Shown here: positions 19,603 to 29,967 of the stretch, piece after piece | Numbering within the stretch: the stretch's first letter is position 1 | Layout of the letters: each line of letters begins with the position of its first letter | From: Topomyia yanbarensis | Lineage: Eukaryota > Arthropoda > Insecta > Diptera > Culicidae | Direction: 5' to 3' | Assembly: GCF_030247195.1 (NCBI RefSeq) | Contig: NC_080671.1 | Coordinates: 213,342,701 to 213,406,700, forward strand | Length of the DNA: 64,000 bases | The notes under the pieces: generated by a model | Seen by the model: only the letters and a program-made list of their open reading frames with translations | Database searches by the model: none | Told to the model about the DNA's origin: nothing | Program-made: the position numbers and the translations under genes

Positions 19603-21479
19603 TGTAACGAGTACATTATTGTAAATATGTAAATGTATATAGTTATAATTTAACTTAGTTTTTTTATATTATTAATATTTAATTTTCGTTGTTCATGTTT
19701 ACCGCGTTCATAAAATCGAGCTGCTACGGTAGCGCGAGAGAGACTTCTTTAAAATAGACTTGCTATAATCTACTTGAGTTACCACCGTTCTTCGCACGCG
19801 CCAATTTGTAGTTTGCTTTGCCTAGCGTCGCTACCGATGGGAGTGTAATTTGGCTACCGAAAGAGGCTATCGACCTTATCAAGAGTTCATGAACCCTTGC
19901 ATCCTTCGGTGAAGAGTCTGTTTCACTCTGATGGCTGGCAAGAGACAGGCTGGCACACTTGAAGCCACCCGTAGAAATGAGATGCTGTTATGCAGCTGGG
20001 GAAACTCGGGACTGTTAATGCGAATTCGAGAATGTCGCTATTGTCCACTTCGTGGAAAATACGTCATATCCGCTAACGAAGACCTTCAAACCGCGGTTAA
20101 TCTGAGGATTTTCAAAGCCCAATAAACCACTTTGAACTAATCAGTGGAAGAGGCAAGAGTGGTTCGTCATTTGTTCGCGCCGTGATGTGTTCAGCGTGGT
20201 AATTAAATTCGGCCTTAAAAGTTTCACCCAGTTCAATAATCAGTTTCCCTTCCCTAACAGAATAGCAATTGATAGTGAAACCCAAATTAGCTTGGCGATT
20301 CTTGTGTGCGCACCGAAGAAGATTTTAAGGTTCGTGGCAGCCGTCGAACGTCCAAAGCATCACATCTCCTCGTTGGTAACCACTCTTGACCCCACGGTTC
20401 GTCTCAAGGTTGGTCCCGGTGGTACACGTGGCCGGAAGAAGGCAGCATCCGTCAAACCGCGCCTTGGCAGGACCATTCGACTACCGAAACGCAGTACCAG
20501 CACACCCAGTACATTTTCCGGTGACGACCGGGAGATTTGGCGGCACTACCCCGCCAGCAGTCCACGAATCGGCGGTGAAGATTATCGTCGTACATTAGGC
20601 GCGATCAGGAGTGATCGCACGTCGCATCAGCAGCAGCAGCAGTAGAAGGAATCGCCGTCTCCCGCCCAACATCGTCACGTAAAACCTAGGTCGTGAGTAG
20701 AGTGTTTTTATGTTTGTGATGTCCATGCGCATGGGGTCACCATAGACGGCCGTACCCTACCGTCCAGTTTTGCCATCCGTGGCTCGCCCATATAGATTGC
20801 CGTTCACTTAGCACAGCACTGAACAAAGCACACCTCGAGAGGACGCACAATGGGTAGTATTGCGTCGCACTAGATAGGAGAGAGGATGATTGAAGGGAAG
20901 GGAAAACTGCCTAGCTAGGTTGAAATGAATATCGGAATGAGAAACTGAAGGAGGATTGTATAAATAAATGTATTGATGTAGCGAAAATGTGCTGTTTGCG
21001 ATATAGCAGAAAAATGCATCCCGTAGGGTAAATGTACTGATTGTCGTCTTGGTGAAGTTTTTCAGTTCTAGTTAAATCGTGTCGTGTTAGTTTTTTTTGG
21101 TTGTTTTGTTTTTTTCTGGGGAGGTTGGCCCCGATACCATCCGGAATCACTCTCTAGTCGAACTCTGGTTGATCGAATTGGCGGTTTGGACTTTGCCAGT
21201 GATGATAACAACCCGCGAGTGTAATCTTCGTTTCGGAATAAATTCGCATTAGCCGTTTCGGATTATCTTTGGCTCGTATAGCACGCGGATCATCGACGCG
21301 GACGGACTGTGTCTCCAGCTAACTTGCTTCCTTCCTAAAGAGAGGAAAACCAGAACCTTCTCCCGAGGGGTCTCACTAGGCCGGGCAGCTCTATAACAGG
21401 TGTGTGGTCTCTCAACTGAGAGTGGCGCATAAACCACCCACTTACCTACCTCGGAAGCTCGTTAGGCTGGCCAGTTACA
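19603..21479 (+). repeat. 3' LTR of the 11.6 kb gypsy element
   Basis: This 1877-bp repeat is the same length as the 5' LTR and nearly identical to it, with a single visible substitution at 21115. It is followed directly by the second copy of the aagt target duplication at 21480-21483. Confidence 0.95.
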
Positions 21480-22490
21480 AAGTTTGTATGGGAGTTTTCG
21501 ACAGTTTACATGGAGAAAATCCACTAGCGCGCATTTTCGCCGCTAGGTGGCACTGAATGCATCACATTATCACTGTAAGTGAAAACAAGGAAGATAATTT
21601 AATTGTCTACAACTTTGTCAAAGACTACTAGTCAATCCGGCTTTGTTAAAAGAAGTTATTAAAATTTTAACGAAGTGATGTCTGAGTCAGTTTTGCATGG
21701 GGCCTGGCAGTGCATGGTTGTGTATCGGTACTCGATTCCCACCAACTATTAATTTTTGTGAGTTAATGGTAAGATTTAGCTGAATAGTACATTCAGAAGA
21801 ATTGTAGTACATAATACGAGTTATATTTTGGTTAGAAAATTTTTGTTCCACCTGTTACCGCATAGAGGGCGCCAGCACTAACTTGTCAACGAAGAGAGAT
21901 AGAATATCGAGATGTTCGGAAGAATTACTGAAAAATGTCTGTTCTACAACTTTGTAGAAGACATCTAATTCCTATCTCTCTCCATTGAAAAGTTAGTGTT
22001 GGCGCCCTCTATGCGGTCACAGGTGGAACTAAAATTTTCTAACCAAAATATAACTCATATCACATACTACAATTCTTCTGAACATACTATTCAGCTAAAT
22101 CTAACCATTAACTCACAAAAATTAATAGTTAGTGGGAATCGTGTACCGATACACAACCATGCACTGCTAGGCCCCATGCAAAACTGACTCAGACATCACT
22201 TCGTTAAAAGTTTAATAACTTCTTTTAACAAAGCCGGATTAACTAGCACTCTTCGACAAAGTTGGAGACAATTAAATTATCTTTCTTATTTTCACTTACA
22301 GTGACAATGCGATGCATACAGTGCCACCTAGCGGCGAAAATGCGCGCTAGTGGGTTTTTTCCATGTAAATTGTCGAAAAATCCCATTCAAACTTCGAGCA
22401 CGTTGGTCCGGTAGCTAGATTTGTCCGATTTGCTTCAAATTTGGAGCAAGTACTCCTGGTGGGACTAGGAATCGACTCAGGGGTGGGCCG

Positions 22491-25400
22491 ATAGGGGTCA
22501 TTTTTTTCTTGTCACTCTACTACACACTCTCCATCTCCATCTAACTAGAATCGGTTGTGCCACCGGAGCTGGAACACGAACAGGAGCCAGCAAGAACTCC
22601 GGCTCATCCCCGGCCGAGCCCAACTGTGTGGAAGAACTCGACCCCAAAATAAAGTGTGTGTGGGCACATAAAGAAGATAATAAAAAATAATGAAAAATAC
22701 TCTCTTTTGCTCTTATCACCGAAAAAATATGACTTTTAAGCACCGATTTCGTAGAACACAAGTAATTTCACAACGCCACTCTATTCATAAACAGATCACA
22801 TCACTTTCAACATTCTCGCTGTGCATCCCTGTTCCATTTTAAAATGCACATTGCCAAGAGGCTCGTATGTAAACATAATATGGCGTCTCAGCCAATTTTT
22901 CGCCCGAAATAAAACCATCGAATGACATCGAAAATGAGCGAGAATGTTTAAAACTCCACATTCCCACAACTGCACGTCACTAGCTAAAGACACATTTCAC
23001 TTTTCGCACAATAATATAATTTGATTACACAGATATTATGAATAATTATCTTTTCACAAAAGTGACGTTTATGAAAAACAAAATATAATTTTATAGAATC
23101 AATAATAGATCTCCTATGGGTTTCATGAGAAAAACTTATGAAATTCTTAAACGCATATATTGGAGCGAAATCATAAGACTGTTTTATGAAATACATTATT
23201 TGGACGTCTATGGAATGAATGAATAAAGATAAATGAATTCATACGCCTGCCTATGACATTCTAAAGCGTTCAATGGCATCGTCAGAAGGCTGGTTCATAT
23301 TCCGAGACTTATGAAATTCTCAGATGCTTTTTGCTCGGTGTACTACTAGTTATAATCTCTTTTACCGAAACGTAAACATTTCTGAGATTTGCGTTATGCT
23401 AAAATTAAATAAATGTTCTTTAAAACCGTTTATCAAAATAAATAAAAAAAAATAAAGAGATTAAAAACCAAAAAATGGATAATGTTGAGATTTCACTTTG
23501 TGCAAATAAACGCAATCAGAAAATTTGTATGTACCTATTGACTAATAGCAATAATGCTAATAATAGCACATTTAATCTTTAAACATTGCAGAGCATGTAC
23601 AATAAAAATTGATTATTAGTTTTGCGAGTAAAATAAAGCTGAAGAATCGGTGCCAAAAATTCAATATTCGCACACAATAATGGTGAATCTACATTAGGTA
23701 AATCATTAAATGGAGAATACGATGTTACTACATCTACTACTAATATACTATAAAGCTTGAAGATAATTGTAATACTAGAAGGTAAATACAATTTGTTTTT
23801 ATACGATTTTCGGGGTTGTTGAGCGCTAGATCAAGGGAAGTCTATATGTATATGCATACAATCCAGATCAATTTAAGATCTGTTTGTGATGAAAGCATGT
23901 ATTGATCGATTGTTTGATGGGAAAAATTAGTTTACATTAGTCTAGATCATTAGTGATTAATCGTTTATTGAAAAGTTAGGATTGAGTGCGTGAGACAACT
24001 TGAACAAATCAATTTATATTCGGTTTATCTGCGGACACCACGACCCTCATCATGCTTTATATTGTTACAGAGAGGATCAAAAATTCAATGACATTACAAT
24101 ATTTTATAAAAATATGTACTATTTTTTGAGTTGATAAAATTAATTTTGTTTTTCATTCAATTATTATTCACTGTTTCAGGTTTGATTTTCATATGAGCAC
24201 AGCCGATCGCATGTAGATTCCTTTTATCACCTACGGTGAATATTCGGCATTATAATCCTTGCCAGGAATTGCTGTCCACCTGGATTTATTCGGTCTCGTC
24301 CGTATATTGCCGTCACCGTTCCGATTCCATGATGGACTTCCGGTTTCCTCAAGGCTACTTGTTATTGTTTCCTATCACCAAAAGAATTTTTGTTGATGCT
24401 GCAAAATTATGTAGGGATCCTGGAAAATTGCACAATTTTTCTTATCATTATTAATGTTTGTGGCACATATTGAATATAACATAAGCATTAAAGCGGCCAG
24501 GCCCACTGTGCAGCCTACAAAATAAAGATGATTCAAAATTATACTGCAATTAAATTATTCATTCAATGTATAATTTAATCAACAGATTATTTTGAACCTT
24601 GAATAAGAAAGAAACGTGGACAACCGTACACAACCGTTTCAATTTGATGAGAGTTTGATAAATCGTTGGGAGTGTACAGGATTATGAAAACAGAAACCTT
24701 CCGCATTCGTTGAGCGTTGACGGAAAACACAAGTAACTGTACCGTATATTTCACAATTGGCCAATCCGATACTAAAAATTGACTGAGAAGTCATTGCTAT
24801 TTCTATTTGGTTCAAAACAACAATAGTGATTCCTAAAACAAACACACAAACACGAAAGATAAAAACGATAAGATACCATAACCAGTAACATCAGGGAAAA
24901 ATTCGTTATGATACTTGTATTACAAAATCTTTTAAGAATCAAGTATTATAATGCTGGAACCAATTACCAACTAATACAACAATAAATTAAACTAGTTGAT
25001 GAAGAGATTACAGTGTCAAATGTTGAAATGTCGAGCCAATGAATCAGATGAATAGAAACTCCTAACAAATCCAAATCCTGCAAAATCCCTCAAAGTTACA
25101 TTTCAACGAAAATAACGTTCCATCATGTATAACAATTTCCTTTTTTCTGTTTGGAAACCATAGAAACATCTATGGTAACGTTACGATCAATTATTTTTGT
25201 ATTCAGCGTTGCCAGTTTTCAGAATTATCCGTTAAAGTACACTGTCATTTCGACACTGTACCTTTCCAGGTACAGGGTAGCTTAAAACGAGTCCACGAAA
25301 AATCATCAGAGCATTCCGTACTAACATATTTGTATTTACTCCTTCTTCAATCTTTCCAAAAGCCAAAATTAGGGACTTAATATATTAGAAATTTAAGCAT

Positions 25401-25588
25401 CCCATGATTCAGGATTTAGCTAATTTGTATATTTTAGAGAAATCAGGCCTAGACAAAATTTGGCATCCGTGGGTTTAAGCAGATATCTGCATATTTCTCT
25501 TTTATTCTTCAATCAATTTTCATAAAATGTAACTTGTTGAACCTGGAAAATTCTGAGGTTTTTTCACAATATGAGATTTTGCAATGCC
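22491..25588. other. Long non-coding stretch
   Basis: No gene is supported in 3.1 kb. A fragment at about 22547-22565 (tagaatcggttgtgccac) is related to the hairpin at 26662-26831. A 12-bp inverted pair (aacattctcgct near 22810, agcgagaatgtt near 22942) may mark a small element. cttttcacaaaagtgacg near 23050 recurs from about 6253. All reading frames are short and without motifs. Confidence 0.45.
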
Positions 25589-25728
25589 CTACTTTGTACA
25601 CTGTGCTAGAAACGGACACGTAATCATCCACCATATCTCGGTTGACATAGCGTTAAAATTTACCATACCGTTGCTACCTTCGAGATCCGCATACAAGTCG
25701 GATTTCTTAATGCCCGACTTAGTGGTTC
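25589..25728 (-). CDS. Possible terminal exon of an unknown spliced gene
   Basis: On the minus strand an acceptor, ttcaacag, precedes a 140-nt open segment that ends in tag at 25589-25591. It encodes roughly 46 residues, rich in Ser/Asn with a Trp-Trp-Met and two Cys near the end. It joins in frame (phase 1) to the exon ending at 25796 when the donor gtaggtgagt is used. I do not recognise the product. Support is limited to splice-site quality and frame agreement, so it may be chance. Confidence 0.3.
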
Positions 25729-25795
25729 CTGTTGAAAGTAAAGCAGGGATTGAGTAATTTCTGCAACATCAAGTTGTACTGTAAAACTCACCTAC

Positions 25796-25953
25796 CAACA
25801 CCGGAAAGTCCGCTGCACTGGGTTTCTTCCTCCCCATTAGTTGTCGCGGTCGGTGGTCGATTGGAGACAGGGATAATGCTGGTACTTGGTTCGGAGCTAA
25901 ACCAGCTTGACCTATTTTTTCTGGTTTCTGTCACTGTTACTGCCGTTGCTTGG
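25796..25953 (-). CDS. Possible internal exon of the same unknown gene
   Basis: The segment is open on the minus strand and encodes a Thr/Ser-rich stretch of about 50 residues (TETRKNRSSW onward). It ends at a strong donor, gtaggtgagt. The 5' boundary is uncertain: acceptor candidates lie after ttaattag and after each of several cag triplets nearby. Upstream the same frame is separated from the next exon by a taa, so an intron or a broken gene must be assumed. Confidence 0.3.
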
Positions 25954-25974
25954 CTAATTAAATTTTAGCAGCAA

Positions 25975-26240
25975 GCTGGCGGTAATATTACTACTAAAGC
26001 CTTCATTGATACTGGTTGATTCTGAACCTTCCCCTCCTTCCGACCCGAGGGCGGGAAAGTTCTCTTTCGGCAACGCCAAACACTTGCTGTCGTATGGAAA
26101 CATTGCACCGGTTCCTCCGTATATTCCGGGCAGCTTAGCGATGCACTATCCGTGCAAACAGAAATGAAGATTATCGTTAGGTACAATGCTGCACAAATGC
26201 TACCACAATTACTCAATATCCATTTGTTAATGGGTGAGGC
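25975..26240 (-). CDS. Possible 5' exon with hydrophobic segment, unknown product
   Basis: After an acceptor-like ttcggcag at 26241-26248, the minus strand is open for about 88 codons, down to a stop near 25965. It encodes a hydrophobic stretch (ICAALYLTIIFISV) that could be a signal or membrane segment, followed by a Cys-containing region (SCPEY, QCFH, WRCRK). No ATG is obvious in this frame, so the start would lie upstream. It is the best candidate for host coding sequence in the window but is unrecognised. The donor that would link it to the next exon is not settled. Confidence 0.3.
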
Positions 26241-26661
26241 CTGCCGAAATCAAGCAATTGAATTAGTCATCAAAAAACAAATGTATAAAAGTAAAGCAGA
26301 AAGAAATTACTCCAAAGTAAAATAAATAAGTGAACTTTTAATTTTACCAAATAAGAGGCTGAGAGCAAGAGTGGGTTAAAATTTTGCTCAGAGCAAAAGT
26401 GGGTTAAAATATTCTGTTAGATCCAGAGCTGCGATTTGTCAATCATGTCAAAAGACATTGATAATATCGTAAAACTCATCGTCAACAGCAATTAATCCGG
26501 TTTCTGCGTCTGTCAAATGAGCGACCCAAGAGTTACATCCTGTGGTTAATGTGAGCCTAGTCCACGACAAAAACCTTTTCTTGTGTTCTCACTCATTCAC
26601 CATTTCTCTAAAGTCGCTTAAAACTTTACGTAAAAGAAAAAGAGAGATAGAGAGAGCACTC

Positions 26662-26831
26662 ACCCAGTTAAGCTCAGCCTGAAATGAACCGGAATTCTGG
26701 CTGGTTCCAGTTCGTACACGGGCTCCAGTGACACAACCGATTCTAGTTAGAATCGGTTGTGTCACTGGAGCCCGTGGACGAACTGGAACCAGCCAGAATT
26801 TCAGTTCAATTCCGGCTGAGCTTTACTGGGC
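26662..26831. repeat. Long near-perfect hairpin, 84-bp arms
   Basis: The arms 26662-26745 and 26748-26831 are inverse complements with few mismatches. The innermost pair is gattcta/tagaatc and the loop is two bases. The sequence would extrude as a cruciform or be transcribed as a long hairpin. It resembles a minimal foldback MITE; a diverged fragment of the same family lies near 22547. Confidence 0.75.
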
Positions 26832-27464
26832 AGTCGTTGCAAGCTGTGTGCTGTACTTTCACTGTTTTTTGTGTGTGGCACTCACCTGCCAGCTGCCACT
26901 AGTTTAACGTGTTGCCAATATATATTGTCACCAAGGAAAGTATTCTGACATGCATACGTTTTTATTCACACGTAAATGTTTATTCAGAACAGCGAATAAT
27001 TTACAACGCGAATCTCGCCAAAACCTTGAAAAACTACAATATGACATTTTTTGCTGATCTCAAGGGGCTCCTAAATGAAATTAGCATTGATAAATATACC
27101 AATCTTGGAGAAAAAATATCCCTAATAAATATCTAATGATCCAAGAGCCTAACGACCTGTTCAGGGTGTCATCCATACAATATGTGGAATCGTTGGACTA
27201 TATGGGTTAAAGTTCGTGTATAATTTGTTTTTGTTAGGGATACTATCCATCTATATTTTCCTCTTGCACAACCAATAACTTAAATCATGATCAGCATTTC
27301 TGCTTGTATGTGACCTGTTTCAAATAAAATTCAAAGAGAAAAATTTATAGGCGTAAAATCTTCGTGCTGGCAACAGCAGTCACTGTTGCCCTAAGATGAT
27401 TTCGCTAGAATTTCGAGCGACATGCACTCAGTGCATTAGCGCGAGTGACGGAAGGATATTAGTT
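26832..27464. other. Non-coding spacer
   Basis: No gene is supported. The only frame of note (26909-27136, plus) is AT-rich and has no motif. Confidence 0.4.
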
Positions 27465-27474
27465 GGTATAACCC

Positions 27475-27918
27475 TAAGAGAAGAGAAGACAATCGCGTAG
27501 CCAATTTGATCCAGTCCTAACCTCAATATTGAACCAGCTTCTGATTGGTCATTTTGCCAGTCATGAGCGTTCATTATATTTACAATCGGGATGGAAAACA
27601 GTGCTGCTGAATCTATTCTGGCTATTTTTCATACGCATCAACATTTCGTGCAAATTGAATAAAAAACCTGAATGACGACATAGTTACGTGTATTGTTAAT
27701 AGAGACATGAATAAATATTTAATTTAATTTTTAAATGCAGCTAGCATTGTAAATTCTTGGTAGAGGTGCGATCTTTTAGGTACAATTATTTTCGGCGATT
27801 GTAATAAACATTCAAAGGGAATCTGGCAACGATGAACGCTTGTTGTCTTCAGATTTACGGCAGGGCCAAGTCGAGAAAATTAAGAAGAGCAAGAAGCCTG
27901 TTGTCGTCTCTTCTCTTA
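27475..27918. mobile_element. MITE 1 of a target-sharing pair, 444 bp
   Basis: The left end taagagaagagaagacaa matches the inverse of the right end ttgtcgtctcttctctta with one mismatch. It is flanked by the 10-bp repeat ggtataaccc at 27465-27474 and 27919-27928. The duplication length of 9-10 bp would fit a Mutator-like origin, which is only a guess. Confidence 0.7.
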
Positions 27919-27928
27919 GGTATAACCC

Positions 27929-28350
27929 AAAGAGAATAGTGAAAGAGACGCAGAGTGAAAATCAGTCAAAACGGCAACACTCCCTTTACGATGATTTCAA
28001 CACTAGAATTTGGCAACCGTTTCCAAAGGCAGCACTTTAAATGACTCCTATTATATTTTGAAAACAAACCTTTTGTCGATCATTGGATTTGTTTATCAAA
28101 CGATGTGCATTTCGAAACAAAGAGATGAAATAATTCTAAAACTTGTTTTTACTCATACATAGACTCTAGAATGCACCTTACAATCACGATTGCACTAAAT
28201 TCTGACGAAAATTCAAATTTTTTTTTATAGATTTACAATACTTATCTCCTCCAACTCAGGCATGAGTAATGTTTATTTACATTGCACGATTGGTCTGCTC
28301 AATATGGTATTTTTGGCTTCACACTATTCGTCTCTTTTCCTATTCTCTTT
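27929..28350. mobile_element. MITE 2 of a target-sharing pair, 422 bp
   Basis: The left end aaagagaatagtgaaagaga and the right end, read inversely as aaagagaataggaaaagaga, form terminal inverted repeats of more than 20 bp. It is flanked by ggtataaccc on the left (shared with MITE 1) and ggtataacct at 28351-28360 on the right. The terminal sequence is related to that of MITE 1 (aagagaa-rich), so both are probably members of one family. Confidence 0.7.
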
Positions 28351-28436
28351 GGTATAACCTCAAAACTGATTTTCATCTCAACGAGGCAAGACGATACACG
28401 ATTTAGAGTGAGTTATTGGTCATACAAGTACAAAAA

Positions 28437-29947
28437 ATGGATGCAAATAAGCCGGGTAAGAGGAAAACGTGTTTTACGCAAATAGCCAGAGAGCCTGTGC
28501 GCAAAGAAAATGAACGATTGTTTTGTTCACTTGATCCCATGAGCGGTTGTCGGTATTCGCAGTCTGCAGCTACCTGGGATGTAGGTAGGGTTGTCACCCC
28601 TCCGGGTTTGGCCCGGAGACTCCGGTTTTCGGGAGCGATCTCCGGGCCTCCGGGTTTCACATCAATTTCTCCGGGTTTGGTGGGAAGAATAATATTTTCA
28701 TTTTTTTGGAATTAATTGAATATTTAAAAAGTCTAAGTTAACTATTACTCTGATTCAGTTTTTTTCGATTAACTTTCGTTTCAAGGTGGCGAAGATGAGT
28801 TCACCAAATATTGCTGATTTCTTTCACAAAGCAATAAATATGAAAAACAAATCAAATTTACTACAATTAAGGAAAGTAATATTTCGCTATATGCTACAAT
28901 TGATATGTAGCATCCTACTAAGTCGCTCAAAATGATGTAAAAAGTCATTTTGGTGCAATTTTACCAAATCACATCACTATTAGTGGTGCTTATCGACCAC
29001 TGCACCAAGGTATGGCAGATTTAGCCAACTGACTAGGTCAACATCAAACGAGTTCTTCTCGTGTTGTTGCTACTCCTGCAGCAACCCTTAACTGTGGGCT
29101 AGGGAGGTGAGTTTTGCCATTTTGTTGTGACCTCTGGTGATGAATAACCGACACCACATAGTGCTTCCCATATGATACCGCAGCCTCCTTTGCTCTCCTT
29201 TTCCTGTTAGTTATGGAGGAGAGCAATGCTCGTTCGACTTATTCTCCACAGCGAGAGTTGGTGCTTTTGTGTTCTTGGCACATAGTCGGGGAAGTGAAAT
29301 ACTACACCAGATTAAACCAACAAAACCGTTCATAAATGTGAAAAATTTACAGCTTTGCTGTAACGTAGTAATAAAAAGCGATTAAAGTGCTCTAAAATGC
29401 CGAGCAATCGCTTTGATTCCAATTTCCGTCTAGTTCCACTCAAAATCCACCACCCCCCAGGTCAGTGAAAATCTCCGGGTCAAAGCCTCTCCAGAGGTGG
29501 CAACCCTAGATGTAGGTAACTTTATTACACTGCCGTTCCCAACATCCAGAGGGAGCTGCAAAAAAAACTTGATGCGTTCAACGGAACCGACCGCCAAAAA
29601 AACTAATGTGATCGCAAAACAACCTGTTGCTATTAATAAGCAAGTATTCATGGAAGCATGTCTGAAACTAGTGGCTATCCATCACCTGCCTCTAAGTTGT
29701 TTTGAGTGGGAGGGACTCAAATTGTTGCTTGACCCTATTTCTGATACCTTGAATACAAACATCAACCGGACAAACATCAAAGTACACCTGGATGTAGCAG
29801 CCAAACGTGTACAGCAAGCAATCCGAGAAGAAACGAGCGGAAAACTTATATCGTTGAAGCTTGATTCCGCCTCAAGGCATCATCGACACATACTCGGAAT
29901 TAATATTCAGTTCGAGAAAGATTCTGAGATTGTCATTCGTACACTAG
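28437..29947 (+). pseudogene. hAT transposase gene, exon 1 (interrupted by a MITE)
   Basis: The exon starts at ATG 28437. A 923 bp MITE plus its target duplication (28586-29516) interrupts it. Without that insert it is 580 nt, 193 codons plus one base, and open throughout. The first 60 residues resemble the end of a BED-type zinc finger (SAATWDVGNFIT block). Then follows an alpha-helical region, and a RNase H-fold start with LKLDSASRHHRHILG, which contains the first catalytic Asp by analogy with other hAT transposases. It ends at a phase-1 donor, ctag|gtaattc. The next exon is 6.5 kb away. The enzyme would cut and paste hAT DNA; this copy is disabled. Confidence 0.75.
28586..29508. mobile_element. 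hAT MITE inside the transposase exon, 923 bp
   Basis: The ends tagggttgtcacc and ggtggcaaccct-a are inverted repeats of the type TAGGGTTGCCA. The flanks are a perfect 8-bp duplication, gatgtagg (28578-28585 and 29509-29516). Subterminal copies of ctccggg are repeated on the left and recur at the right end. There is no transposase. It interrupts codon 50 of the hAT gene; excision together with one duplication copy restores the frame exactly. Confidence 0.88.
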
Positions 29948-29967
29948 GTAATTCATAAATTAATGGC

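Larger units (their letters stand above)
9871..21479 (+). mobile_element. Complete Ty3/gypsy LTR retrotransposon, 11.6 kb
   Basis: The element has two 1877-bp LTRs (9871-11747, 19603-21479) beginning tgtaac and ending gttaca. It is flanked by a 4-bp target duplication, aagt. It contains a primer-binding site, overlapping gag and pol, a purine-rich tract and 2.3 kb of non-coding sequence before the 3' LTR. No env-like gene is visible. Long LTRs, a lysine-tRNA-type primer site and the gag style suggest an Osvaldo-like gypsy lineage, which is a guess. One visible LTR difference indicates a very recent insertion. Confidence 0.92.
9771..22490. mobile_element. Foldback element of about 1.1 kb split by a gypsy insertion
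   Basis: Sequence at 9771-9870 (cggcccacctctgagtcg onward) is the inverse complement, with few mismatches, of 22390-22490. The mirror image continues on the other side of the gypsy element: 21484-21930 against about 21945-22385. For example, cgctaggtggcac at 21541 pairs with gtgccacctagcg at 22321. Removing the gypsy element and one aagt copy restores a near-perfect palindrome of about 1.1 kb centred near 21940. It has no coding capacity and its superfamily is not clear. Confidence 0.8.

Noticed and set aside
22808..22953. Small MITE with aacattctcgct ends.
   Set aside because: The inverted pair is only 12 bp, with no target duplication and no second copy seen.
24236..24454. 72-codon plus-strand frame following a pyrimidine-rich tract.
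   Set aside because: No homology recalled, no supporting splice partners, and AT-rich surroundings make a chance frame likely.
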